A stretch of 64,000 nt of DNA, taken from contig CM020620.1 of NCBI GenBank assembly GCA_009829735.1, positions 29,275,777 to 29,339,776 of the forward strand, written 5' to 3'. Each line of letters starts with the position of its first letter. Position 1 is the stretch's first letter. Origin of the DNA: Pyropia yezoensis (Eukaryota; Rhodophyta; Bangiophyceae; Bangiales; Bangiaceae). Below are positions 1 to 9,165 of the stretch, one piece after another. The translations under genes and the position numbers were made by a program. The notes under the pieces are model-generated. The model did no database searches. It saw only the letters and a list, made by a program, of their open reading frames with translations, and was not told the DNA's origin.

Positions 1-1864
1 CCTGGTAGGCTTTGGGTCCTTGGTTCAACCGGAACATGGACTCCCCCAACCGGTTGGGTCGGCCCGCAATCTGCGGAGGTGCCTCCGTACGCACCGCCCA
101 TGTTGGCAAGGGTTGGTGAGGGTTACCCGACACCGGGGAGTACCCCGTAGTCCGTACGTACGGGACGCGACGTCCCGTGCCCTCGCTGACCTGGAACTGG
201 GTCCCCGCCGGAGCGATGTATGCTACCGTACCGTGCTCATCAATGACCGGCGTCGCCGGTAGCAACAGGTGGCCCTGTTGGTCAACTAGAGGTTCATCCT
301 CACCCGTAGGGGGATGTTCGGTCGCCACCAGTACTGGTGCGGCCTTACGTTCCACCTTCTCTTGCCTCGGTACCGGGGTAAGACTGGGCTTGCCTCCCTC
401 ACCCGTGGGCTTCGGGGCCAAGACACATTCCGGGTGTAGCATCCGGTAGGCGTCCCCTAGGGACTTGCACATATGCATCAGTCGACTGAAGTTCGTCCGT
501 GCCGTGTTGGCGCCCCGTGCGGATATCCGCACGTAGTTGGGTACTCCTGCGAACAGGATGGCCCGTAGTTCCCCTTCTCCGAGGAGCTTCCCCAGCTCGT
601 AGTCGAGCTCTTGAATCCGTCGTCCGAACATCTCCTCATCGTCCCAGCTCTGGGCGGTGGCAGTGCGCAGGGCCCGGTAGTGGTCCTCGCACTTGTCCTC
701 ACTGAGGTAACTGCTCAGCAGCTCCATGAGAATCCCACGGTAATCCATGGGGGTGGCCGCAACCCTCATTCCCGGCATCGGGGATGCCTGGCGAAGGATG
801 CCTCGCATCCGTTCATCAACAAAGAACGGGAGGATCTTCAGGGCCAGCCCCTCGTTAGCGAGGGCCTTGTCCGCGGCTGCCTTGAAGCTAGTCAAGAAGC
901 CGATGACTGCCAACGGGCGTCCGTTCGGCCCCCCGAACATAGGGACTCCCTTCATAAGGGTCTGCATAGAGCGGATCGCCCGATGCGACGTATTACGCAT
1001 CGATTCCGATACGGTGGTAGAGCGGTCCTCCAAACGATAACGTTCCGGAGTAAGAACCGACCTGAAGACTTCGTTGACGATCTCCGTGTCAGCGTCCTGG
1101 ATATCCAGTCGCTTAGCCAGTTGATCAGCAAACTCATCGGACTCCATCCGCTTCAGTAGGCTCGCAGTTACCTGCGCGGTCATATCTTCCACCACTGAAG
1201 AGGGCACTTCAGGCGTCGGCACCTTGGGAACCCGAGTTGCCTGGCCTCCTTCGCCGTGGGGGTACTGTGAGAGGGTACCCCCTCCCCCAATAACCGACTC
1301 TCCACCGGCGTAAGTATCCGCCGGGTCGTGTCCGCGGAGTCCGCTTCGGGTGCTCCGAGCGTATTGCCCCGTGTGACTCCGTTCCAACTCTGCCGACGAG
1401 TCGGATCCATACCCCATTGTGTCCGGGGGTTGTCCCGGAGAAGCTGCGCCGGGGTCGACCCTGGTGGACTCCGAAAGTAGTCCGGCCGGTTCGAACCGTA
1501 CCGGTGTGGGAGGAACACGACGGGGTCCCGTCGTGTGGCGTGTTGACATCAACACTGCCATCGCGTCCTCCGTCCGCTCCTGGCGAGCGTCGAGTCCGGA
1601 AAACCGGGCCTCGATGCGGGCCAATGATGCCATCAGGGAATCCCCTGGTGAAGGAGGAGGCGGAGTGAGGTCGGTCGACGACAGTTGAGGCGGGCCCCCG
1701 CCTCCTGCCGTCCGAGCCGTGCCAAACGTCGATCCGGCACCGGAAAGCATTGGCGTCTCAATGTTGTCGATCGGGTTCCCGATCCCGGCTCCCGTAGTCA
1801 CCTCCGGAGTCGGCGTCGACGCCGATCCGTCATCTTGAACGTTCCCCGTCTCTTGGGTAGACAT
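1..1864 (-). CDS. gag: Gag-like protein of Ty3/gypsy family B, copy B1 (partial, runs off left edge)
   Basis: This is the N-terminal part of a retrotransposon Gag, read right to left from an ATG at 1864 and open to the window edge. It matches the gag of copy B2 base for base at a constant offset of 18008, with only scattered substitutions and no net indel. The first residues (Met-Ser-Thr-Gln-Glu-Thr) and an N-terminal Pro/Ser/Gly-rich stretch are shared. The middle part corresponds to the capsid-like region that binds genomic RNA and assembles the particle. The start is chosen because it is the first ATG after the LTR and primer site. The zinc knuckle and pol lie outside the window. Identification rests on B2, where gag leads into a clear pol. 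Confidence 0.8.
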   Translation of the reverse strand, partial: MSTQETGNVQDDGSASTPTPEVTTGAGIGNPIDNIETPMLSGAGSTFGTARTAGGGGPPQLSSTDLTPPPPSPGDSLMASLARIEARFSGLDARQERTEDAMAVLMSTRHTTGPRRVPPTPVRFEPAGLLSESTRVDPGAASPGQPPDTMGYGSDSSAELERSHTGQYARSTRSGLRGHDPADTYAGGESVIGGGGTLSQYPHGEGGQATRVPKVPTPEVPSSVVEDMTAQVTASLLKRMESDEFADQLAKRLDIQDADTEIVNEVFRSVLTPERYRLEDRSTTVSESMRNTSHRAIRSMQTLMKGVPMFGGPNGRPLAVIGFLTSFKAAADKALANEGLALKILPFFVDERMRGILRQASPMPGMRVAATPMDYRGILMELLSSYLSEDKCEDHYRALRTATAQSWDDEEMFGRRIQELDYELGKLLGEGELRAILFAGVPNYVRISARGANTARTNFSRLMHMCKSLGDAYRMLHPECVLAPKPTGEGGKPSLTPVPRQEKVERKAAPVLVATEHPPTGEDEPLVDQQGHLLLPATPVIDEHGTVAYIAPAGTQFQVSEGTGRRVPYVRTTGYSPVSGNPHQPLPTWAVRTEAPPQIAGRPNRLGESMFRLNQGPKAYQ

Positions 1865-2070
1865 CGTCACAATCAGTCAACCGACGTAACAATCACCACG
1901 AATAAGAGAGCGAGGGGGTAGATTGGGGAGAGTAACAGTAGATCACAGTCAGAGGTAAAAACTCAACACAATCGATCAGGTCGCAACACCACGAGTACAA
2001 GAAAAGGACTGGATCCCTATCCGTGTGCCAGGGCCGAAGACGGCGTCACCACAAGGGTGACGGAAACCCA

Positions 2071-2088
2071 TCCCCTGCTGCTCCACCA
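2071..2088 (-). promoter_or_regulatory. Primer binding site of element B1
   Basis: The minus-strand sequence TGGTGGAGCAGCAGGGGA begins one base inside the LTR edge and starts with TGG, the complement of a tRNA CCA end. The same site occurs in B2 and, almost identically, in the unrelated element A, so all three elements probably use the same tRNA primer. Confidence 0.7.
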
Positions 2089-2089
2089 A

Positions 2090-2452
2090 TGTAGCACAAT
2101 AGGAATCCGTCGCACGTCCACTCTCAGGGAACACTCACCAAGGGGGATCGGCACCAACGTCACCGGGAGGCCAAGGTTGCTGTCCTTAGAGCGCAAGCCA
2201 CGGGACCAAGATGGGAGCCCAAATGGGAGGGGTTTGTTGTTCTGCCTTGGCCGGCGGTGGATCCGCCGCCGGCCCCCACATTATAAACCCTCGGAGACAC
2301 TACTAACTACCCTCCACCACAAGATGCAAGTCCCTTTGGTCATACGTAACTTATAGGTACCGTGACCAGTCCGGACTATCAAATTGAAAGCCAAGGATTA
2401 GAAGTAGCCCCCCTAATATTAGGGTCACAATACGGACAACCATATTGCTACA
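2090..2452 (-). repeat. 5' LTR of family-B retrotransposon, copy B1
   Basis: This is a 363-bp block nearly identical to 20098-20460. On the minus strand it opens TGTAGCAATATGG and closes GTGCTACA, giving the expected TG...CA ends with a short terminal inverted repeat. Homology to B2 stops exactly at the TG end. A TATA-like TTTATAA lies at 2281-2287 on the minus strand, about 165 bases into the LTR, where a U3 promoter is expected. The primer site follows directly. No second LTR for this copy is inside the window. Confidence 0.8.
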
Positions 2453-2902
2453 AGAGTATCGAGGGGTGTAGGGGGTGCGTGTGTGTGGGGTGTGCGTGGG
2501 TGTGGTGTGCGCGCCGGCGTGGCCCCCGCCCGGTGTCTGCCTGTATGCCCCCCCCCCACCCCCTTGGGCGCAGCGCGTTAGGGGTGGGGGTGAGAGGCGG
2601 CACGCAGGGGGCCGCGCCAGCGAGAGGGGGGACAGACCGGGCCAGAATCGAGGGTGGTCACTACTTAACCGGCCCCCCTCTGGTCCAGCGTGGTCGTCTC
2701 TTCCCCTGGCCACCTCACCTGTCTCCTCGTGTCCACGCCGGCCCCGGCGGATCCACCTTTCCCTCGGGGTCCTCCTCCTCCTCGTACCCCTTCTCCTCCA
2801 CCCTGTCCACCTGATCCACCTGGTCCACCTCTTTCTCCTCCTCCCCTCCACATCGCGGTGCTGATCCTTGTTGGCCCTGACGGGCCCGTGTAGCGGGACA
2901 AG
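2453..2902. other. Low-complexity spacer between LTR B1 and antisense ORF of element A
   Basis: GT-rich tracts lie near 2466-2515, followed by C-rich and CT-rich sequence. No convincing gene is visible. The left end of element A should lie here, but I could not find a copy of its LTR, so element A may be truncated on its 3' side. Confidence 0.5.
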
Positions 2903-4542
2903 ATGGACGTCGACCGGGCCAGCGGGACCAGTTCGACTCAAGGGCCCACCGGGGGCCACGACGACCATGACGCGGGTCAAGAGGAAGAAGGCGCGGGCCA
3001 GTTGTACGTCGACGTGGTCGGTATGGTCCCGGAGAACTTCACGCCCGGGGCCCGCGAAGCTTGGGATCGAGAGCAGGCCCGTGGCTGGGTCACGACGACT
3101 TCGGCACACGCTTCTTTCCGGGCCATTGACGGGCCCATGGTGGGGAACTCCTTTCGTAAGCAGATGGCCAAGTTGCCCGAGGCGCGGGTCCCGATGAGGG
3201 CCGACCGGGCCAACTCGATCACGGTGGTCCGTCACTCCGGCGAGGTGGGCTACGTGACCCGGTACAAGGAGGTGCGGGCCAAGATGGAACAGTTGGGGTC
3301 TCCTATGCCGATGGAACCCATGGCCCAATACGTTCTCGCGGCCCCCCCGTTCCTGAACCACGACTGCTTCCAGGCGGACCCCAAGGACCTGGTTACGAAT
3401 CGTCACCACCGGGACAAGATGGGCTTCCTCGTGGACTACCACCAGCAAGAGATCCCTAGCTGTCCCGTCGGCGTCAGGGCCCTTCATTACGTGCGAGTCC
3501 CTTACTGGTTCAAGGGTGTCGACATTCCGTTTGGGTCCGTGTTTGCGCTTCCCGTGGTCCATTGCTACTTCCGGGACATGCTAAGGGCCAACGATTTGTT
3601 CACGTGGAACGTCTTCAAGTCCGAATGGGCCGTGACGGCCGGGGTCTTCCTGCTCAACGAGGCCCTGTGCGGGGCCAGGGCTTGGCTCTACTCTCGGACC
3701 TTGCGCACGTGGATCCGGCGCGTGACCCCGGAGTTCATCTGCCAGAACCGTGACGGGCCAGTCGCCGCGGCGGCGAGGGACCTGAAGGCCCTCCCCGACT
3801 TGCTGGACCAAGTAACCCCTGTCGCCGGTCTGGAGGCCCGTCTTCTCCGTGAGCGTGGCCCTGATCTGACCCGTTCGACATGGATCAAGGTCTCTTTCGA
3901 GTCGGTGGACGGGGTCTGGTCAGCAGTTGTCCATGAGGACTTGACCCCGCTGGCCCTTCCGTATTCTTCCGATGTTCTTGAGAGCCGTGCGATGCTGGCC
4001 GGGGACTGTGACGCGGGACCAGCGGATCATTCTGGCTCCCTAGACCCGGGCGTCCGCCATCTCGGGGTCTCGTCGGGGTCAACTGGCGGTCGCCGGACTC
4101 CCGTGTCGGGTCCTACTGTTCTTGTAGCCAACCTCCTGGGCCACGGTGATGTCCCGGATTCGGACCTGGCGGAGCTAGAGTGGCAGCTCCCCCCCCTGTC
4201 CGCGCTGGCCCTCCGAAGTCTTATCGGCGGATCCGTGGGGCAGTTGGAGTCGGCCCGGGTGGGCCCAGTGGTTGCCGCAAGCCTTCACGCTTTGGTCAAT
4301 GTTGGGTCACGTGTGGCCAAGTGACCCGAGCTCAAGCGACCCTGGACACCCCGGACTACAAGGCCCTCCTGGATATCGTGGACCGTAACGGGCTACGTAC
4401 GGACCTGGCCCATGAGCTGGGCGAGGCCACCAAGATGGCCCAGAACGAGTGGCGGGGCGAGGCTCCGGGGTCCCGTGTGCGTGGTCGGGACGAGATGGAC
4501 CCGGAAGAGGATCCGCGTGCGGAGACTCGTGGCCGTTACTAA
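2903..4542 (+). CDS. Long ORF antisense to element A, beyond pol (unknown protein, one apparent frameshift)
   Basis: A 473-codon ORF starts at ATG 2903 and stops at 4324. Just before that stop a second frame becomes strongly codon-like and runs to 4542 (about 70 residues with helical, charged character), which suggests a one-base frameshift near 4290-4320. I do not recognise the family. The N-terminus is rich in Asp/Gly/Gln. The centre (about residues 190-290) is rich in aromatic and aliphatic residues and basic Arg/Trp. No signal peptide is evident. It points toward pol of element A and shares that element's GGCC-rich composition, so it is probably part of element A. Element B has an ORF in the same position but without evident sequence similarity. 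It could be an extra retrotransposon protein or a captured host fragment. Confidence 0.55.
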
Positions 4543-4947
4543 GCAATCTTTGTAGTCTGGTGGGTCGTCATCTTGGCTGTCTCTTTTCTTCTTTTTCTTC
4601 TTGAGTGTGCTTGGCCCTCTCTCCATGATATTGTAATCCATAAAGGTCCGTCTTGCGTCTTATCCTCTTGTAGCAGTGGGGCCTAAGTGGTCCTGGAGCA
4701 CACCGGGTCTTTGGGGTTGAGAGGGGTTTGTGGGAGCCGGACTTGAAGGGGTTCCAAAAATAGGGTTCAACATGGATAATCTGGAGGTACTCCCCCCTTT
4801 CTCTTTTCCCATCCTCCTGTCAAGTACAGACCCCCTCGATTCATATATAAGGGGTCCTGATATCCATAGGGATTACCTTAATGGGGGGACAAAGGAGAGA
4901 GGTCAAGCTCTGGCCCATAGATCTGCACCAGGTTCCAGGCACCAGGG
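4543..4947. other. Region between pol and antisense ORF of element A; candidate polypurine tracts
   Basis: No gene is visible. Two polypyrimidine runs on the plus strand, 4581-4602 and about 4790-4820, read as polypurine on the strand of element A and are candidates for the plus-strand priming tract. A TATATAAGG on the plus strand near 4852 has no gene downstream in the right direction. No LTR boundary is identifiable. Confidence 0.35.
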
Positions 4948-7900
4948 CTACACGGAATAGATGGCCTTGAAGGGTTCCAGCAGGGCCAATGCCTGTTCCT
5001 CTTGCATAGGGGGCTCTGTCCCAACACGTAGGCAGTACTGAGTCACCTTGGCCCTGTCGAATTTGTGCCACGGTTCCCAAGTGTCCTCCTCAGATGTGTA
5101 GCCCCACCACCGGACCAGTAGCCAAAGGTTCCCATCCTGGTCCCGGTCGAGGCCCACAAAACGTTCCCACACGAACGAGAGACCAGTATCATCGTGGTCC
5201 AAAGGCACTACTGGCTCCTGCGGGCCATGTATCATAGTCGAGGAATCAAACTGGCCTGCAGGGGTCGGGGCGCGGGCCACGTGATCACTGCTAACACGGT
5301 CCGGGTAGCCCTTGGCTAGGACAGTGAACGTGTGACTGTCCCTCTTGAGGATCCGGTAGGGGCCTTCGACTTTCTGGTCCAGCTTCTTGCGGTCCTTGGC
5401 ATGAGTGTCCACGTAGACCCAGTCTCCGGCTCTTAGGGCCTGATTGACCGTATTGACCCGTCTATCATAACTCTTCTTGTACCTTCGCTGGGCCATCTCG
5501 AGGTTCTTGCGGACCGTGAAGGCCAAGTCACGTAAGTGGGCCCGTCTCTGTTCCCGGATCTCTCTCGCTGTGCCTTTGAACTTCTTGGGATATGGGGACT
5601 CGGGCAGCCGGTCTAGTGCAAACTTGCGGACCCTCTCTGGGGTCACAAACTCAAACGGGGCCACACCTGTGCTCTGCTGGGGCCTCGTGTTGTACGCCAC
5701 GGTCAAGACTGATACCAACTCGTCCCATCGGTCCTGGTGGTCCTCGATATAGGTCCGAAGCTGGGCCACAATGGTCCTGTTGTACCGTTCAACCTGGCCC
5801 TGCGTCTGGGGATGATAGGTGGTCGAGGTAATATGCCGGATTCCAAGCATCCCAACGACTCCACGGAAATGAACTGAGGTCAACTGGGGCCCGTTGTCGG
5901 TCAGTAAGGTGTCAGGTGGCCCATAAGATGCGACCCATGTATCCAGAAACGCCGAGACCACAGTCTCTGCGTCTTGGTTCGGGATCGGGACCACCCGGGT
6001 CAGCTTAGTGAACCTGTCAACGATGACCAAAAGATATTCGTTCCCGTTAGCTGTCTCAGGGAGGGGTCCAAGTAGGTCCAAACAGACGTCCGTAAAGGGA
6101 TCAGTGGCCGGAAACAGGCGCAACAAATTGGTCCTACGCCGGCCCTGAACCTTGCCCTTGGCACATGAGGGACAGTTGGAAACGAAAGAGGCCACGTCGG
6201 CCACCATAGTGTCCCAATAAAAGCTCCGCCTCATGGACGTGTACATCTTGTTGACCCCTGGATGGCCCGCGTGTCCCGGCTCGTGTTCCAGCGTAAGCAC
6301 TTCCTTCTGTAGGGCCTTGGGAACAATAATCTGGACTGCACGATCCAGAGGGGCCAGGCGGACCAGTAGACCGTCCGGCGTCTCTCCGAAGCGAGACTTG
6401 GGGTTCCGTTTCATCTCCACTCGGATCTCCTTGCACCACGGGTCCATTGCTTGGCCCTGGATGATCCTCTGGACCGAAAGGGGCGGGTACCTCTTGCTAG
6501 TCTTGAAGTTCGGTCGGGTCCAACCTGTCGCGAAGTTGGCCAGCGTGAGCAGGGACGGGATCTCATCCGGTATGGGCCTGTCGTCGGCCCCGGTCGTGGC
6601 CAAACGGGACATCACGTCTGCTGCGTGGTGGTGCTGGCCCGGCCTGGACTCCACGGTATAGTTGAACTCAGCGAGTCGTAGGCGCCAACGGGCCAAGCGT
6701 CCATGGGCCCCGTCCATATGGAGCATCCATTTCAGAGCCGTGTGGTCCGTCCGGACAATGAATCGGGTCCCTTGAAGGTACGGTCTCAAAAGAAAAAGGG
6801 CCCATACAACGGCCAAGCATTCCCGTTCAGTGGTACTGTAGTTCTGTTCCGCACTGGTCAGTACTCTACTCCAGAATCCAACGGGCCTGTAGGCTTGGTC
6901 CTCCTGTTCCTGTAGCAAGACGCATCCGATCTGGGCCGCGCTAGCATCGGTATCAACAATGTACTGGCCTGTGCGTCTCGGTAGGGCCAGGATGGGAGTG
7001 TGGGTCAGTCGGAACTTAAGCTCCTCAAACGAGTCTGTCTGGGCCGGAGTGAACGGAGGCAGAGGGTCAGGGACCTTACTACTCGTCATGGCCAGAAGAG
7101 GACGGGCCACCTTAGCGTAGTCCTTGACGAACCTGCGGTACACGTTGCACATGCCCAAGAAACTGCGCAGGTCCTTCTTGGTCCTTTGGGTCTTGGCTTG
7201 CCTCAGGCCCACAAGGTTCTTCTCGTTCACTCTCAGTTGGCCCTTGCCGACAATGTGGCCCAGATACTCGACCTCGTCGTGGAACAGAAAGCACTTGCTG
7301 GCCTTGAGGGACACGCCTGCCTTGGTCAGCAGCTGAAAGATCTCCTCTAGATGGGCCAAGTGTTCCTCAGGGGTCTTAGAGAAAACAATGATATCATCAA
7401 GGTACACGAGACAGGTCTTCCACTTGACCCCGGATAGGATCATATCAATGGCCCTTTGGAACGTAGCGGGAGCATTTGTCAAGCTAAAAGGGAGTCGTAC
7501 GTACTTGAAGGTCCCTTCGTGACAGGTAAACGTGGTCTTATCCTGGTCCTCAAGGGCCACAGGGATCTGCCAGTAGCCCGCGTTAGCGTCCAGCATAGAA
7601 AAAACAGTGGCCTCACGCAGGAAGTCGATGCAATCGTCCATCCTGGGCAGTGGGTACGTGTCCTTCACCGTGAAATCATTGAGCCGTCTGTAGTCCACGC
7701 AGAATCTTGGGGTCCCATCGGACTTCGGGACCAGTACGACGGGGAAGGACCACTCCGCCTGTGAGGGCTCAATGACTCCAAGGGCCGATTGTTTGGCCAC
7801 CTGTTCCTTGATCAATTCCCGGTGATGCAGGCCAGTGCGGTACGGTTGGGACCTTATAGGCTTGGCCCCTTCGGTCAACGTAATACGGTGTGGCGTGATA

Positions 7901-9159
7901 TCCATCTGGCTTAACTGACCATCCCAGAGTCCCTTGTATTGGTCCATCAGGTCCCGGACCGCTTCATGTAGGGCCGGGGGGATCAGCTCAAAGGCAACTC
8001 TAGGCATAGGGGTCTGGTCAGCAGCGACCGTACTGGTCCGGTCCGCGGGTCGGGAAGTGTTTCCAGGTGGACCCTCAGTATCCATCGATTCCGCTGGCTG
8101 CGCTGCACGCGACGTGGTCCGTTGGTCTTGACCCAGGGTGGCCACGGTGTTGGCCCCCTTACTGGTCAGAGACAAGTCCCCCAAGGGAACCTCGTGCGCA
8201 GGGCCATCGTACGGGATCGCTAGCCCAACAGCAAAGTTCTTAGGAAGATTGACTGGCCTCTTGGAGATGTTGGTCAGGTAGAGTCGCAAGTCCCGTCGGT
8301 TCTTGATAGTGTCCAAGGCATTATGTAGCCGCAAGCCCTTCCTGGCCAACTTGTGGGGCCTCTTGTACAGAAGGCACCGTCCATTGGTCCCGCAGCGAAC
8401 GTAAACCGCCTGGACCGACTGAGGGGCCAGCGTAACTCCCTTGGACAGATACAGAGCGCTTGGGTCAAAGCGGACCGGGTTCCCCTTAACGGGTAGGGCC
8501 TCCTGGTCCTTGCCTGACCAGGCACGCTTGGCGTACGACAGGGTCCCATTGTTCCAAAGGACCGACTCTGTCCCAGGATAAATGGCCTTGACGTGGGCCT
8601 TCTGGTAGTCCATCCCCAGGATCAGCGGGGCCGAAAGGGCCTTGACGACCAAAAACTCGAACGCCATGGCCTTGTCATTCACGATAACGGTAAGCTCCAC
8701 GATTCCACGGGCCTTGAGCAACTTGCCCGACGCATCACAAACGTGGGTACTCTTCGGGGCCCTGGACGACACCTCCCGCCATCCCTCCGGCAGGACGTCT
8801 TCGCGGACCACACTTGGCCCCGCCCCGGTGTCCAGGATCGCTGTCGTCTCTCTTGAGTCTTCCTGGTCCAACCGGATCCGAGTGTCCACGGCAAAGTTTC
8901 TCTTACGCAGGACGAGTAGTGTTCCCTTGAATCCATACGGTCTCCTCATGCCCAGGCGACGTTGTAGCCATGACTTGGCCCTTCGTGTCAGATGAGGGGA
9001 GCATGAAGAGGGTTCAATCGATTTCTTAGTAGGCAAAGTAGATACGGGTACAATAGGGCCCTGAAAGATCTTCGAGAAGCCCAAAGCAGAAGCAAACGAG
9101 CATGTACTGTCTGGCCGATGGCGGGGAGGGGACCGCTTGGATCCTCCCCCCCCTACTCT
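4948..9159 (-). CDS. pol: Pol polyprotein of Ty3/gypsy chromovirus family A
   Basis: About 1,400 residues, open without interruption. In order: a retropepsin-like protease with LDTGAG; reverse transcriptase with VYLDDIIVFS; RNase H (VDTDASAAQIGCVL and a later TDHTALK); integrase with a His/Cys zinc domain (HPGVNK...CPSCAKGK) and DDE core; and a C-terminal chromodomain (LLVRWWGYTSEEDTWEPW) that places it among the chromoviruses. There is no ATG near the start: the frame is open from the frameshift site at 9159, and the first usable initiator in frame is only a TTG at 9084. Expression therefore most likely depends on -1 frameshifting from gag. An apparently intact pol suggests a young copy, although gag has one stop. 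Confidence 0.93.
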   Translation of the reverse strand, partial: RVGGGGSKRSPPRHRPDSTCSFASALGFSKIFQGPIVPVSTLPTKKSIEPSSCSPHLTRRAKSWLQRRLGMRRPYGFKGTLLVLRKRNFAVDTRIRLDQEDSRETTAILDTGAGPSVVREDVLPEGWREVSSRAPKSTHVCDASGKLLKARGIVELTVIVNDKAMAFEFLVVKALSAPLILGMDYQKAHVKAIYPGTESVLWNNGTLSYAKRAWSGKDQEALPVKGNPVRFDPSALYLSKGVTLAPQSVQAVYVRCGTNGRCLLYKRPHKLARKGLRLHNALDTIKNRRDLRLYLTNISKRPVNLPKNFAVGLAIPYDGPAHEVPLGDLSLTSKGANTVATLGQDQRTTSRAAQPAESMDTEGPPGNTSRPADRTSTVAADQTPMPRVAFELIPPALHEAVRDLMDQYKGLWDGQLSQMDITPHRITLTEGAKPIRSQPYRTGLHHRELIKEQVAKQSALGVIEPSQAEWSFPVVLVPKSDGTPRFCVDYRRLNDFTVKDTYPLPRMDDCIDFLREATVFSMLDANAGYWQIPVALEDQDKTTFTCHEGTFKYVRLPFSLTNAPATFQRAIDMILSGVKWKTCLVYLDDIIVFSKTPEEHLAHLEEIFQLLTKAGVSLKASKCFLFHDEVEYLGHIVGKGQLRVNEKNLVGLRQAKTQRTKKDLRSFLGMCNVYRRFVKDYAKVARPLLAMTSSKVPDPLPPFTPAQTDSFEELKFRLTHTPILALPRRTGQYIVDTDASAAQIGCVLLQEQEDQAYRPVGFWSRVLTSAEQNYSTTERECLAVVWALFLLRPYLQGTRFIVRTDHTALKWMLHMDGAHGRLARWRLRLAEFNYTVESRPGQHHHAADVMSRLATTGADDRPIPDEIPSLLTLANFATGWTRPNFKTSKRYPPLSVQRIIQGQAMDPWCKEIRVEMKRNPKSRFGETPDGLLVRLAPLDRAVQIIVPKALQKEVLTLEHEPGHAGHPGVNKMYTSMRRSFYWDTMVADVASFVSNCPSCAKGKVQGRRRTNLLRLFPATDPFTDVCLDLLGPLPETANGNEYLLVIVDRFTKLTRVVPIPNQDAETVVSAFLDTWVASYGPPDTLLTDNGPQLTSVHFRGVVGMLGIRHITSTTYHPQTQGQVERYNRTIVAQLRTYIEDHQDRWDELVSVLTVAYNTRPQQSTGVAPFEFVTPERVRKFALDRLPESPYPKKFKGTAREIREQRRAHLRDLAFTVRKNLEMAQRRYKKSYDRRVNTVNQALRAGDWVYVDTHAKDRKKLDQKVEGPYRILKRDSHTFTVLAKGYPDRVSSDHVARAPTPAGQFDSSTMIHGPQEPVVPLDHDDTGLSFVWERFVGLDRDQDGNLWLLVRWWGYTSEEDTWEPWHKFDRAKVTQYCLRVGTEPPMQEEQALALLEPFKAIYSV

Positions 9160-9165
9160 TTTCCC
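9123..9165 (-). promoter_or_regulatory. -1 ribosomal frameshift signal, gag to pol, element A
   Basis: In the gag frame the minus strand reads G GGA AAA (9165-9159), then GAG and the TAG stop, a canonical X XXY YYZ slippery heptamer six bases before the gag terminator. Pol is in the -1 frame from exactly this site. Five bases downstream a run of eight G (about 9153-9146) can pair with CCCTCCCC at 9123-9131, one G-U pair included, giving a stable stem in the expected place. Family B has the same design with G GGA AAC. Confidence 0.75.

Noticed and set aside
4850-4860. TATATAAGG as a promoter
   Set aside because: No gene starts downstream on that strand, and it lies between two convergent coding regions.
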